From: Nitrososphaeria archaeon | GTDB taxonomy: Archaea; Thermoproteota; Nitrososphaeria; Conexivisphaerales; DTJL01 | Direction of reading: 5' to 3' | NCBI GenBank assembly: GCA_029775965.1 | Contig: JARVJU010000013.1 | Coordinates: 1 to 53,733 of the forward strand | Length of the DNA stretch: 53,733 nt | Shown: positions 8,572-17,257 of the stretch, in pieces | Layout of the letters: each line of letters begins with the position of its first letter | Position numbering within the stretch: position 1 is the stretch's first letter | Translations under genes and position numbers: made by a program | Notes under the pieces: model-generated | What the model saw: the letters and a program-made list of their open reading frames with translations, nothing else | Told to the model about the DNA's origin: nothing | Database searches by the model: none

Positions 8572-9096
8572 CTATTGTTTCTTTTCCACCGCTTTTTTTG
8601 AAATCGGTCTCCTGACTATCTTACTTCCGCATATAAGGCAGATACCAGATGAGGGAGGTCTAAGATATTCCTTTTTGCAACCTTTACAGTAAAATTTCCA
8701 TTTCATTGCATGGGTTATCCCATGCGTACTTAATGATTTACATTTTAGCCCAAGATAGGACGCCAAATTTTCAATGGAATAATCATCAGATATTATTTCA
8801 ACCTCTTGTGAATTACTAAGTTCAAGTGCAAGAGCCAGTAACGAAACATCTGCCTTTGAAAGGCTTAATGATTCTCCAAGTCTGGTCGCTGCTTCCATAA
8901 CTTGCAGAACAGATTCAGAGGTCGGGTCAATTATGTGTAAATAATGAATGTTTTCTAATACAGTACCCTGCTGGTCCATTCTCTTTACTTCGTGAAATAT
9001 CTCTGTGGTAACATATACTTCAGCATCATGGGCCATGGACGGGAGGCCCGTTATTATTGCATTCGTGTCTAGAATTAGTGCTTTATTTGATGGCAT
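8572..9096 (-). CDS. nob1: Nob1-like PIN-domain endonuclease with zinc ribbon
   Basis: This 174-residue protein has an N-terminal PIN domain with the acidic set in LILDTNAII, TTEIFHEV, LSKADVSLLALA and IISDDYSIENLA. The C-terminal zinc ribbon is FYCKGCKK then CLICGS. This layout matches archaeal Nob1, which cuts the 3' end of pre-16S rRNA during small-subunit maturation. Its start overlaps the 3' end of nadK by 14 bp, so they are probably co-transcribed. The basic tail PISKKAVEKKQ fits RNA binding. Confidence 0.9.
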   Translation of the reverse strand: MPSNKALILDTNAIITGLPSMAHDAEVYVTTEIFHEVKRMDQQGTVLENIHYLHIIDPTSESVLQVMEAATRLGESLSLSKADVSLLALALELSNSQEVEIISDDYSIENLASYLGLKCKSLSTHGITHAMKWKFYCKGCKKEYLRPPSSGICLICGSKIVRRPISKKAVEKKQ

Positions 9097-9907
9097 TCTC
9101 GCTCAGCAATTTCTGCAGTTGCTTAAATGGTCTTGGTGTAAATCTAAGAAAGATGCTGGGTGGAGCTCTTGTTATAGTGACTTCGCCTTCCTGATTTTTT
9201 AATTCTTTCCTTCCGTCTACAAGAACATCAAATGGAGTATCACTGGATACTGTAATTTCTGAAACGGGTACTATAAGAGGAGGCACCCTGTAGATTGGAA
9301 GGACGGGGGTTATTATATATAATTCCAGAGATTCTGCAATAACTGGTCCGCCTGCTGAATACGAATAACCAGTAGACCCTGTAGGAGTACAGATCATAAT
9401 TCCATCCATTCTTGCACCTATGCTCTGACCTAGATATTTTACGTAAAAGGTTGGTGTTTCTATAAATTGTGCTCTTGTAAGATATATTTCGTTTAGTGCA
9501 AAAGGTAAGATTTTTTCTCTGACGACGGCTCCTAATCTAATTCTTGCTTCTACGTAATATTTACCTTCCTTTAGTCGCTGAATCGCGAATGGCAAATCCT
9601 GTAACTCTAGTTCGTTAAGAATGCCTCTTCCACCCATGTTGATTCCGAGGATAGGTAGAGTTTCTGATAATTCCTTAGCAACTTTGAGAAGTGTACCATC
9701 TCCGCCTAGACTAACCACCAGATCACATTTTGAGTTTGTTAAATCTTTTAATGACATTACCTGTTCTGTTGAATTATACTTAGCTGGCCTGACTGTCAAC
9801 AATTCAAAGTTTTTAGATAACACATCCATAACTTGTAAATATGTGTGCGTCTTCTGGATACCGTCCTTCACTGTTACAGCTATCTTCTTTATATCTTTAC
9901 GTTTCAA
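9083..9907 (-). CDS. nadK: NAD kinase
   Basis: This 274-residue ATP-NAD kinase makes NADP from NAD. Motifs are the GGDGT phosphate-binding loop (SLGGDGTLLKVAKE), the NE motif in FALNEIYLTR, and the TPTGSTGYSYSAGGP loop of the substrate site. The length is normal for the family. It is the first gene of a two-gene unit with nob1 on the minus strand. The start codon is ATG with the AT-rich stretch TTAATTCATTAATGG upstream, where a promoter would lie. Confidence 0.94.
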   Translation of the reverse strand: MKRKDIKKIAVTVKDGIQKTHTYLQVMDVLSKNFELLTVRPAKYNSTEQVMSLKDLTNSKCDLVVSLGGDGTLLKVAKELSETLPILGINMGGRGILNELELQDLPFAIQRLKEGKYYVEARIRLGAVVREKILPFALNEIYLTRAQFIETPTFYVKYLGQSIGARMDGIMICTPTGSTGYSYSAGGPVIAESLELYIITPVLPIYRVPPLIVPVSEITVSSDTPFDVLVDGRKELKNQEGEVTITRAPPSIFLRFTPRPFKQLQKLLSENAIK

Positions 9908-9959
9908 CTTAACTTACACTTGATACCATTAATGAATTAATAAAGATTTGAGAGGTATT

Positions 9960-10287
9960 AATTGACACCTTCCAAGAATAAATTCGTTGGCTTCCAGAGT
10001 GGCTTATGCCGCTCGTATAGTTCCTGCTTGCTAGGCAACTGCCTCCCCTGCGGAAGGTCTTACATCGACTCCACAGGCTTTTCGCAAATGTCCTCGGCAG
10101 TTCGTTTGAGTGTCTGTAATCCTCTTTCGTATATATTCATTGATGTGTTTATGTCTCTGTCCTCATCCATTCCGCATTTTTCGTATATGAATACCCTTTT
10201 GTTTAAGGGTATTTCCTGCACATTTTTATATTCATTACACCTCATCGTCGTATATTGAGGTTTTGCGTCACTTGTGCATAAAAACAT
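9960..10287 (-). pseudogene. tnpB: tnpB C-terminal remnant
   Basis: The minus strand at 10287-10060 encodes FIYEKCGMDEDRDINTSMNI followed by YERGLQTLKRT. This is the last half of a TnpB zinc finger plus the RuvC-III region (EDRDINTSMNI). The first finger pair has lost a Cys, and everything N-terminal is missing. Downstream on the same strand (to about 9960) is GC-rich sequence containing CCGCAGGGGAGGCAG, probably the old right end. The remnant fills most of the gap between nadK and dph6; 10288-10407 shows no gene. Confidence 0.7.
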
Positions 10288-10407
10288 AGAGAAACTTATT
10301 TTTATGCTAAAAGAATGATATATGACCTAAGTGATGTGTACGGAAGAGCCGGATGATGGTTAGAATGATTTTAGGCTTTATGACTGATAGGTCAAAGTGT
10401 TTATAAT

Positions 10408-11097
10408 ATGAAAGCCGGTATACTTTTTTCTGGAGGGAAGGACAGTAACTTTTCACTTTATCTTGCTAAGGAAGCTGGTTATGATATAGCTTGTCTGATC
10501 TCAATTGAGCCAGCTCGTTCAGATAGTATGCTATTCCACTATCCCAATATCTGGGTTACCAAATTACAGGCAGAATCTATGAATATACCAATTTTGTATC
10601 ATAAAGCTAGAGAAAATGAAGATGAAAGCAAGCTTCTGATGAATCTAGTATCTAAGGCCTCAGAAAATTTTGGAATAAAGGTAATAGTCACGGGTGGTGT
10701 TAAAAGTAAGTATCAGAGACGGTCATTTATCGATTCTATTTCACCTTTGGGGATACAAGTATTCAATCCTCTATGGGAAGTTGATGAATCTAAGTATCTA
10801 TACCAAATGGTTTCATTAGGCTTTAAATTTATAATGACAAGCGTATCTGCATACGGTCTTGGACCAGACTGGCTAGGAAAAATCTTTGATGTAAATATGA
10901 TAGACAAGTTGCTTTTTCTATCAAAAAAATATGGATTTAACCCATCCTTAGAAGGCGGCGAGGGAGAAACGTTGGTTCTTGATGCTCCAAACTATACTAA
11001 AGAATTGATCTTGGAGAATTCAGACCTATATTGGGATGGAACTAGAGGTATATTAAAGGTTAAAAGAGTATCATTGAGGGATAAGATTCGTGTTTGA
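10408..11097 (+). CDS. dph6: Diphthine-ammonia ligase (Dph6-type PP-loop ATPase)
   Basis: This 229-residue N-type ATP pyrophosphatase starts with the PP-loop LFSGGKDSNFSLYLA. The diagnostic downstream motif is the Dph6 signature EGGEGETLVLDAP, preceded by SAYGLGPDWLG. It amidates diphthine on EF-2, the last step of diphthamide synthesis. Dph2, the first-step enzyme, is also in this window at 19 kb. Its last 8 bases overlap the GTG start of srp54, so the two are probably translationally coupled. The ATG start lies 5 bases after TTTATA. Confidence 0.9.
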   Translation: MKAGILFSGGKDSNFSLYLAKEAGYDIACLISIEPARSDSMLFHYPNIWVTKLQAESMNIPILYHKARENEDESKLLMNLVSKASENFGIKVIVTGGVKSKYQRRSFIDSISPLGIQVFNPLWEVDESKYLYQMVSLGFKFIMTSVSAYGLGPDWLGKIFDVNMIDKLLFLSKKYGFNPSLEGGEGETLVLDAPNYTKELILENSDLYWDGTRGILKVKRVSLRDKIRV

Positions 11098-12421
11098 AAG
11101 GGTAAAAGAAGGCTTACAGGCTGCAATAAGAAAACTGATCGAGAAAGACGTAGTTGATGAAGCGGCTATCAAAGAGTTTGTTAGAGATATTCAGCGCGAA
11201 TTATTGCAAGCTGATGTGAACGTCAAGATAGTCTTTGATCTAAGTAAGAGTATAGAAAGTAAGTTATTAACAGAGAGAACAAAGTCAGGTGTATCCCTCA
11301 AGGAAAGGGCTATAACACTTTTGTATGATGAAATGGTCAAAATAATGGGCAATGAGGCAAAAATTGAACCTCCCCAAGACAAATTATATGTAATACTGCT
11401 GGTAGGAATTCAAGGCTCGGGGAAAACCACATTTGCCGCAAAACTTGCTAAATACTTCACGAAAAAGGGATATAAGGTTGGGCTAATATGTGCTGATATT
11501 TACAGACCTGGGGCGTATGAACAACTAAAAACATTGGGTGATTCTGTATCAACAGAAGTTTTTTGGGAGAAGATAAATGATGCTGTAAAGATAGCTAACG
11601 ATGGTAAGGGCTATTTCGTATCTAAAGGGAAAAATCTCATTATAGTAGATACAGCAGGCAGGCACAAAGAAGAAAGATCGTTACTTGATGAAATGAGAAG
11701 AATGGAAGAATCTATCTCGCCGGACCTTACATTACTTGTCATAGACGGGACAATAGGACAGCAGGCCTACAACCAAGCTCTAGCTTTTGCCAAAACAACA
11801 AAGGTTGGTGGTTTAGTGGTTACGAAACTAGATGGAACGGCAAAGGGTGGGGGAGCATTAACAGCAGCTGCAGCTACTGGATCAAAAATTCTATTTGTAT
11901 CTAATGGAGAAAGGGTAGACGATATAGAAGAATTTTCTCCGACAAGGTTTGCCGGTAGAATCCTTGGTATGGGAGATATAAAGGGTCTTATTGAAAAGGT
12001 AAAGCTTGCAGAAGCGGAAATAGATCAAGCGACAGCAAAGAGAATGGCCTCCGGAAAGATGAATATATACGATTTTGAAGTGCAGCTTGAACAAATGGGT
12101 AAGTTAGGTCCTCTTCAGAAGATAGTAGAAATGCTACCCGGGCTGCCCAGAGTCGAAGAAGAACAGCTTGGAAAAGTAGAGAGGAATATGAAAAAATGGA
12201 AGGCCATCATGAAATCCATGACAAAAGGAGAAAAGCTAGACCCTAATATAATTGGAGCTTCAAGAATAAGAAGAATAGCTAGAGGAGCAGGAGTTACAGA
12301 GAAAGATGTCAAAGAAATGCTGAATGCCTTTGAGCAAATGAAGAAAATTATGAAGAGTGCAAAAAAATTGCGCTTTAACAAGGATATTTTAAAGCAGTTA
12401 CAAGGAGTTGGTACCTCTTAA
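11090..12421 (+). CDS. srp54: Signal recognition particle 54 kDa GTPase
   Basis: This 443-residue SRP54 targets nascent membrane and secreted proteins. It has the N domain (residues 1-95), the G domain with GIQGSGKTT, DTAGRHKEE and TKLDGTAKGGG, and the methionine-rich M domain (from about 300) with MNIYDFEVQLEQMGKLGP and the RNA-binding GASRIRRIARGAGV. The start is GTG inside the 3' end of dph6. The stop TAA is followed at once by the TTG start of pus10. The dph6-srp54-pus10 genes thus form one compact unit. Confidence 0.96.
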   Translation: MFERVKEGLQAAIRKLIEKDVVDEAAIKEFVRDIQRELLQADVNVKIVFDLSKSIESKLLTERTKSGVSLKERAITLLYDEMVKIMGNEAKIEPPQDKLYVILLVGIQGSGKTTFAAKLAKYFTKKGYKVGLICADIYRPGAYEQLKTLGDSVSTEVFWEKINDAVKIANDGKGYFVSKGKNLIIVDTAGRHKEERSLLDEMRRMEESISPDLTLLVIDGTIGQQAYNQALAFAKTTKVGGLVVTKLDGTAKGGGALTAAAATGSKILFVSNGERVDDIEEFSPTRFAGRILGMGDIKGLIEKVKLAEAEIDQATAKRMASGKMNIYDFEVQLEQMGKLGPLQKIVEMLPGLPRVEEEQLGKVERNMKKWKAIMKSMTKGEKLDPNIIGASRIRRIARGAGVTEKDVKEMLNAFEQMKKIMKSAKKLRFNKDILKQLQGVGTS

Positions 12422-13552
12422 TTGGAGCTGGAGAAGACTAGGCTAGTTGCTGGTAGCCTACCTGTCTGTGATTGGTGCTTAGGAAGACAATTTACGAAAA
12501 ACATAATGAAAGCAGAACAGATTGGCGTATTGACTCGCGGTAAGCCGTACAACGGACCATGTACTTTCTGTAACAATGCATATATAAGGCGGAAGGAAAT
12601 TGCTAAGGAAGCTGCTGAGGCTTTAGAAAAATATGAATTCTCTACCTTTAGCATAGGAATTATAATTGGTTACGACAAAATAAACGCTGAAGATGAGATA
12701 AGATCCAAACTCAAACTGCATAGTGGCATAGCAATAAAAAGAGCTTTAGTGTCGTTATTCAGGAAGGAGCTTCATGTATTATTAAAGAAGGAAGTGGTTG
12801 TTTGGAACGGAGAAGCTCTTCTCATAATTGACCTCGTTCATCAGACGTTTCATATAGAAACAAGATCGGTTGGGCTTCTTGTCAGGTATGTTAAACTTCA
12901 AAGAGGGATTAGAACAAGAGGGATAAAATGTTTACTATGCAAAGGATCTGGATGTGATCAGTGTGATTTTACCGGTATGTCTAAAGAAGTTCCGAGTGTT
13001 GAGTTTGAAGTAGTTAGACATTTTAAGTCTGTTTACGGAGCTTCAAAAGTAAAAATCACGTGGTCAGGAACAGAGGATGATAATTCATTGGTTTTAGGTA
13101 AAGGAAGACCGATCTTTGTACATATTATTAACCCAATGCTACGAAAAAGCGGGTTTGACAGGGTCTGCTTATCTATTAATAAAAAAATCCAGTTTACTGA
13201 AGTAAGAGTGATGGATTCTAAACCACCCGTGTTTGATCAATTAAAAAAGATAGTACTTTACAGATTAAAGTTAAGGGATAATCTTACAGACGAACAGATC
13301 AGATCACTTGAAGATTATTTTAGTGATAGAGAAGCAACTGCGCATGCAGGAAAGAAAAGGCGAGTATATAATCTTGGCATAAAGCAGAACTTGAATGAAT
13401 CGGTGACAATGACAGCGGAGATGGATAATGGACTCAGTCCTTGGCTTATTTTGGGGCTAAAGGAAGAGTCTGATATACGCACAGTAGCCGAGATCATCCC
13501 TAGAGCAAATATAATAGAAGCGGATTATGATATTATCGATTTTAAAACCTGA
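12422..13552 (+). CDS. pus10: tRNA pseudouridine synthase Pus10
   Basis: The 376-residue protein has the Pus10 N-terminal zinc site (CDWCLGRQF, CTFCNNAY), a THUMP-like middle and a second cysteine pair (CLLCKGSGCDQCDF), then the catalytic domain. The catalytic motif reads SGTEDDNSLVLGKGRP. Relative to the usual GRED-x-DVR-x-LG the Asp of the GRED segment is kept, while Arg and the second Asp are changed. Pus10 makes pseudouridine 54/55 in archaeal tRNA. The TTG start directly follows the srp54 stop. Confidence 0.9.
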   Translation: MELEKTRLVAGSLPVCDWCLGRQFTKNIMKAEQIGVLTRGKPYNGPCTFCNNAYIRRKEIAKEAAEALEKYEFSTFSIGIIIGYDKINAEDEIRSKLKLHSGIAIKRALVSLFRKELHVLLKKEVVVWNGEALLIIDLVHQTFHIETRSVGLLVRYVKLQRGIRTRGIKCLLCKGSGCDQCDFTGMSKEVPSVEFEVVRHFKSVYGASKVKITWSGTEDDNSLVLGKGRPIFVHIINPMLRKSGFDRVCLSINKKIQFTEVRVMDSKPPVFDQLKKIVLYRLKLRDNLTDEQIRSLEDYFSDREATAHAGKKRRVYNLGIKQNLNESVTMTAEMDNGLSPWLILGLKEESDIRTVAEIIPRANIIEADYDIIDFKT

Positions 13553-13620
13553 TTGTGTTTAACTCAGCGAGCAGGAAGTCCCCTTGACTTGGCGAGTAGA
13601 TGAAAGGGAGCAAAGTTATT

Positions 13621-13638
13621 TATGTTTATATAAACATA
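13621..13638. promoter_or_regulatory. 18-bp perfect palindrome with TATA core
   Basis: TATGTTTATATAAACATA reads the same on both strands. It is 44 bp upstream of a 52-codon ORF and about 70 bp after pus10. TTTATATAA inside it would serve as a TATA box in either direction, so it may be a promoter, an operator or both. Confidence 0.45.
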
Positions 13639-13681
13639 GCAAGAATTGAGTCATACGACTTAACGGATCAAGGTAAATAGT

Positions 13682-13840
13682 ATGACACAAATAGAAAAGA
13701 ACAGAAGAATACTGAAAAAAGACAAGGTAACAAGGGAAAAGAGGAAAGGTAAGACTGCAAGAGATAGAGGTGAGGTTGCTGCTCTGGATATAGTAAAAGG
13801 AGGGTTGAGGTTCAGCCTTGCTGCACTGCAGTTGAAGTGA
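13682..13840 (+). CDS. Small basic protein of unknown function (52 aa)
   Basis: An ATG-to-TGA frame encodes a very basic N-terminal half (MTQIEKNRRILKKDKVTREK...) and a more hydrophobic tail (GGLRFSLAALQLK). It is not a family I recognise. It lies alone between pus10 and L21e, preceded by a TATA-containing palindrome and followed by a stable hairpin, which makes a small transcription unit plausible. The same DNA could instead be part of a structured RNA. The coding call rests on composition and context only. Confidence 0.4.
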   Translation: MTQIEKNRRILKKDKVTREKRKGKTARDRGEVAALDIVKGGLRFSLAALQLK

Positions 13841-13887
13841 TGAGGGGGAACAAGAATGACTCTAATCCTCGGAGTCGAGGCAGGCAA

Positions 13888-13915
13888 GTTAACTTTATAG
13901 AAATATAAAGTTAAC
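13888..13915 (+). terminator. 12-bp perfect hairpin with GAAA loop
   Basis: GTTAACTTTATA, loop GAAA, then the exact reverse complement. It lies 48 bp after the small ORF and 63 bp before L21e. It could be a terminator or RNA-processing signal, or part of a structured RNA together with GACTC...GAGTC just upstream. No long T-run follows, so a bacterial-style terminator is not certain. Confidence 0.5.
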
Positions 13916-13977
13916 AGAACCGATATTAGTAAACTTTTATTTATTACTTTAATAGGCGTCTATGATAGTGTTAATTC

Positions 13978-14259
13978 GTGCCGCAACATAAAGGATTCAA
14001 AAGGAAGACTCGAAAACTGCTAACATCGGGAAAGAAGTTAGGTCTCTCTAGGCTTATGCACCAGTATAACACAGGAGAAAAGGTGGCTATCGACATAGAA
14101 CCGTCTCAACCAAAAGGCATGCCTCACAGAAGATTTCAGGGCAAAGTTGGAGTTGTAAGAGAAGTTAGACGAAGATCGTTGGTGGTGGATGTTCCGGTAG
14201 GAAATAAGATTAAGACTTTAATAGCAAGACTAGAGCATGTAAAGCCATTCAAGGAGTGA
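13978..14259 (+). CDS. rpl21e: Ribosomal protein L21e
   Basis: This 93-residue archaeal/eukaryotic large-subunit protein is recognised from KGFKRKTRKLLTSGKK at the N-terminus, GEKVAIDIEPSQPKGMPHRRF, and GKVGVVREVRRRSLVVDV. The start is GTG at 13978, which gives the expected N-terminus. It overlaps the GTG start of rpoF by 4 bases (GTGA), the common L21e-rpoF arrangement of archaea. An AT-rich stretch (TTTATTTATTACTTTAATAG) about 25-45 bp upstream is the probable promoter. Confidence 0.96.
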   Translation: MPQHKGFKRKTRKLLTSGKKLGLSRLMHQYNTGEKVAIDIEPSQPKGMPHRRFQGKVGVVREVRRRSLVVDVPVGNKIKTLIARLEHVKPFKE

Positions 14260-14603
14260 AGTATTTGGTAAATGAAATATCAAGGAAAGCCATAACTATA
14301 CATGAGGCAAAAGAACTTCTCGCCAATTTAGACCAAGAGAAGGCAGACCAAATTCAAAAGAGAACTTTAGATTATGTGTCAAAGTTCTCAAAGATACAGG
14401 GTAATCAAGCAGCAGAGCTTGTTAATAGACTAGTTAAGGAGGTAGGACTCACAGAGCCCCAGGCGGTCGAATTAGTTAATATACTTCCAAAGACTAAAGA
14501 GGAAATAAGAACTTTCACTGTAGGATGGAGACAGCTTTCTCCCTCTGAAACATTAGATAAGATACTTGAAATAATCTCCTCTGCTGCAAAAACGAACACT
14601 TAA
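14256..14603 (+). CDS. rpoF: RNA polymerase subunit F (Rpb4 homologue)
   Basis: This 115-residue protein forms the polymerase stalk with subunit E. The N-terminal half has AITIHEAKELLANL and the C-terminal HRDC-like half has LTEPQAVELVNILPKTKEEIRTF, the classic Rpb4/RpoF signature. It starts with GTG overlapping the L21e stop. The DUF655 and ksgA genes follow on the same strand after a 98-bp gap in which I see no gene. Confidence 0.93.
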   Translation: MKYLVNEISRKAITIHEAKELLANLDQEKADQIQKRTLDYVSKFSKIQGNQAAELVNRLVKEVGLTEPQAVELVNILPKTKEEIRTFTVGWRQLSPSETLDKILEIISSAAKTNT

Positions 14604-14701
14604 AAGGAAGTATGCTCAAAGCTCCTTAGGCATCTGAGAATGGCGGTATCAAGAATTGTCTGTTCTTTGCTAGTAGTGTAGATAAGCGAGGCTCCATTTA
14701 T

Positions 14702-15268
14702 ATGAGTGTTTTTCAATCTCCAGTTAAAAGGTATGAGGAATATGCGTATGTGCTGGACTATCTTCAAAGAAGTAAATCAAAGCTTGTCAAAAACAGGGAA
14801 GGACAGATTGTGCAAGTGATAGGTGAAGAATATCTTACGCTTCTTGAACTACTCGCTTTTGATACTGCGGTGTTTTCTCCTTCGGAAAGGATCTATATAG
14901 GGAAGGACAGACGAGAAAAAATCATAAGTGTTCTTGGAAAGCTAAGTTTTGATGATCTAACATCTGCAGCAAAACAGGAGTTGCAAGAAGTTATTGAGAA
15001 GATAGTTATGGCAAAGGAATCCAAGTATGTTATGTATATTAATAAATTACAACCAATAACTCCGCGTTTACACGCACTAGAACTTATTCCGGGAATAGGC
15101 AGAACTTTAACTGTTCAGATATTGGACCAAAGAGATAAAAAACCTTTTGAGTCTTTTCAGGATATAGAGAAGAGAGTGGGTCTCAAGGATCCAGCAAAGC
15201 AAATAGCCAGGCGTATATATAGTGAGCTTTCTGGAAGGGAACGTATTAACATATTTGTTAAAAGATAA
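14702..15268 (+). CDS. DUF655 protein with helix-hairpin-helix
   Basis: This 188-residue protein belongs to the archaeal DUF655 family. It begins with a small beta-rich segment (YEEYAYVLDYLQ) and has a helix-hairpin-helix motif, ELIPGIGRTLTVQILDQR, near residues 128-145. A second HhH-like unit, VGLKDPAKQIARRIYSEL, follows. DUF655 is a nucleic-acid-binding family usually encoded beside rpoF and ksgA, as here. It ends two bases before the ksgA start, so co-translation is likely. The exact role is unknown; a link to ribosome assembly is inferred from context. Confidence 0.88.
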   Translation: MSVFQSPVKRYEEYAYVLDYLQRSKSKLVKNREGQIVQVIGEEYLTLLELLAFDTAVFSPSERIYIGKDRREKIISVLGKLSFDDLTSAAKQELQEVIEKIVMAKESKYVMYINKLQPITPRLHALELIPGIGRTLTVQILDQRDKKPFESFQDIEKRVGLKDPAKQIARRIYSELSGRERINIFVKR

Positions 15269-15270
15269 AG

Positions 15271-16002
15271 ATGAAATATTTTAGATATGGTGAACATTTT
15301 CTTGTTGACCCTGCATTTATTGAGTTATTTGTAAAACGTTCGGGGATTAATGCTGGTGATAAGGTTTTAGAGATTGGCACAGGGCTCGGAACCATAACAA
15401 AAGAAGTAGCCAAAGCCGGATGCTATGTAAGGTCATTTGAAACAAATACACGATTATACAGAACAGCCAAACATACACTTTCAAGCTATAATAATATTGA
15501 AATAATCAACTCTGACGCCCTGAAATTTACTTCCGACGGTTTTGATATTGTTTTATCCAGTTTACCTTATTACATATCGAGTAGGTTTATTACTTGGCTC
15601 TGCAAACAAAAGACACCTTTGGCCGTTGTTATTCTACAAAGGGAGTTTGTTGAAAAACTGATTTCACCACCAGGTACCAAACACTATGGCGCATATTCTG
15701 TCATTGCAAAGTATTGCTTTAATGTGGAACCCATGGATGTGATTCCTCCAGAAGCCTTTAGTCCAAAACCCAAAGTATTCTCACAGATAGTTAGATTTCT
15801 AAGGCGGAAAACTATAGCTGAATCCGAATCCTTAATAAAATCGTTAAAGTTTCTTTTTAGCTTTAGAGGAAAGACGCTAAAAAGCACTGAAAGGATTATA
15901 AAAAAACATTTTCCCAACTTTGAGTTTGGGATAAATCAGGATAAAAGGATTGAAGACTTGAGTATAGATGAAGCAATTATGGCTGCACAAAAGATAGGCT
16001 GA
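15271..16002 (+). CDS. ksgA: 16S rRNA dimethyladenosine transferase (KsgA/Dim1)
   Basis: This 243-residue SAM-dependent enzyme dimethylates two adjacent adenines near the 3' end of 16S rRNA. Motifs are HFLVDPAF at the N-terminus, VLEIGTGLGTITKEVA (SAM loop), and the catalytic motif IV SSLPYYIS (family NLPY). The C-terminal domain has FSPKPKVFSQIVRF. It sits between DUF655 and a HemK-like gene with gaps of 2 and 7 bp, indicating an operon. Confidence 0.95.
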   Translation: MKYFRYGEHFLVDPAFIELFVKRSGINAGDKVLEIGTGLGTITKEVAKAGCYVRSFETNTRLYRTAKHTLSSYNNIEIINSDALKFTSDGFDIVLSSLPYYISSRFITWLCKQKTPLAVVILQREFVEKLISPPGTKHYGAYSVIAKYCFNVEPMDVIPPEAFSPKPKVFSQIVRFLRRKTIAESESLIKSLKFLFSFRGKTLKSTERIIKKHFPNFEFGINQDKRIEDLSIDEAIMAAQKIG

Positions 16003-16009
16003 TGTACTA

Positions 16010-16543
16010 ATGAATGAAATATACAAACCAGATTTAGACAGCGTACTCCTATTGGAACTTGCTGAAAAAGTAACATTTGACAAAGTCCTTGAAATTGGGA
16101 TTGGATCAGGCTTTGTATTATATCATCTAGTAAAAAGGGAAAAGAAAGATGGTTTTGGTACAGATATCTCTGAAAAGGCAGCTTATGAAGCTAGCATAAG
16201 AAATGCCACGGAAAATGTAGATATAGTGATCACTGATTGTGCGAGTTGCTTTAGAGATTCTATATTTGATTTGGTGGTGATTAATCCGCCTTATTTGAGA
16301 GGGGATTATGAATCGGATAGGTCGATCTTTGGGGGTAAGAATGGGATAGAAGTTGCATGGAGAATGATATCCGATGGGTTGCGTGTGCTCAAGAGATCGG
16401 GTGTTATGTTTTTTGTTATATCATCTCTTACAAAATATAAAGAAATAATAGATCGTATTTCAGGTAGATTTACTATCACGAAGGAAAAGGAGGAGAAGAT
16501 ATTTTTCGAATCATTAATTGTGTTTAAAGTAAGAAAGACTTGA
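16010..16543 (+). CDS. HemK2/Mtq2-type N5-glutamine methyltransferase
   Basis: The 177-residue methyltransferase has SAM motif I VLEIGIGSGFVLYHL and the catalytic NPPY in LVVINPPYLRGD. The short length without the N-terminal PrmC domain fits the archaeal/eukaryotic HemK2 class, which methylates the GGQ glutamine of release factor aRF1. Note DLVVINPPY rather than DLIVSNPPY. It is 7 bp downstream of ksgA and 36 bp upstream of the TrmJ-like gene. Confidence 0.87.
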   Translation: MNEIYKPDLDSVLLLELAEKVTFDKVLEIGIGSGFVLYHLVKREKKDGFGTDISEKAAYEASIRNATENVDIVITDCASCFRDSIFDLVVINPPYLRGDYESDRSIFGGKNGIEVAWRMISDGLRVLKRSGVMFFVISSLTKYKEIIDRISGRFTITKEKEEKIFFESLIVFKVRKT

Positions 16544-16579
16544 TATCATTATGTCTATTGGTCGAGCTGTTGAGATAAA

Positions 16580-17257
16580 ATGGACATAACCAAGCTGTCT
16601 GTGGCGATGATGGCTCCAAAGTACCCTATAAACGTAGGTTACGTGGCGAGGGTAATGAAAAACTACGGGTTGAGTGATCTGTACCTTGTTGATTCAAAGA
16701 AATTTGGCTCCGCAGCTTTAAGATACGCTTCACATGGGAAAGATATCTTAAGTAACGCAAAATATGTAACTTTTGATGAATTATACCAAGTCTTCAATAC
16801 AGTTATAGGCACAACAGCAATAACTTCCAGAAGTTATGTTCGAAAATCAGTATCATCATATAATCTGTCGACGCTGCATGTAAATGCCAAGAATTCTGTA
16901 ATACTGCTAGGTAGGGATACAACTGGTTTAACCACCAAAGAATTGGCTAAATGTGATATTGTATTGCACATTCCTACCGGTACGTTATATAAGACACTGA
17001 ATATATCGCATGCACTAGCCATCTTGCTCTATGAGTTAAGGCGAAGCAATCTGAAGAAAAGTAGCATGTTTGATAGAAGGCTAGTAGATGTTTTGCTTTC
17101 ATATATGGATAAATTGGCTACAAAGGCCAACATGCGACAAAATAAGAAATATAGATCTTTAGCTATAATCAGAAGAATGATATATCAATCTGATATAAAT
17201 GAAGATCAAATCGTTTCGTTGATAGGATTTTTTAGAAAGATACTAATTATGAAGTAG
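16580..17257 (+). CDS. SPOUT RNA methyltransferase, TrmJ-like
   Basis: The 225-residue SpoU/TrmJ-type enzyme shows the three SPOUT motifs: APKYPINVGYVARVMKNYG, LLGRDTTGLTTKEL, and LNISHALAILLYEL. These knot motifs bind SAM. Archaeal TrmJ 2'-O-methylates C32 of tRNA; that target is family knowledge. A C-terminal extension (about 165-225) is mostly helical. The gene converges on the TrmG10-like gene with an 11-bp overlap of 3' ends. Confidence 0.87.
   Translation: MDITKLSVAMMAPKYPINVGYVARVMKNYGLSDLYLVDSKKFGSAALRYASHGKDILSNAKYVTFDELYQVFNTVIGTTAITSRSYVRKSVSSYNLSTLHVNAKNSVILLGRDTTGLTTKELAKCDIVLHIPTGTLYKTLNISHALAILLYELRRSNLKKSSMFDRRLVDVLLSYMDKLATKANMRQNKKYRSLAIIRRMIYQSDINEDQIVSLIGFFRKILIMK

Noticed and set aside
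10330-10386. Possible C/D box small RNA (GTGATGT ... GATGATGG ... CTGA)
   Set aside because: Box C is imperfect, no clear D' box, and the second C-like motif is badly spaced. Too weak to call.
12422-13552. Pus10 as catalytically dead because GRED-x-DVR is changed
   Set aside because: The Asp equivalent to the TruA-type catalytic residue is retained (GTED); only flanking positions differ, which may be lineage variation.
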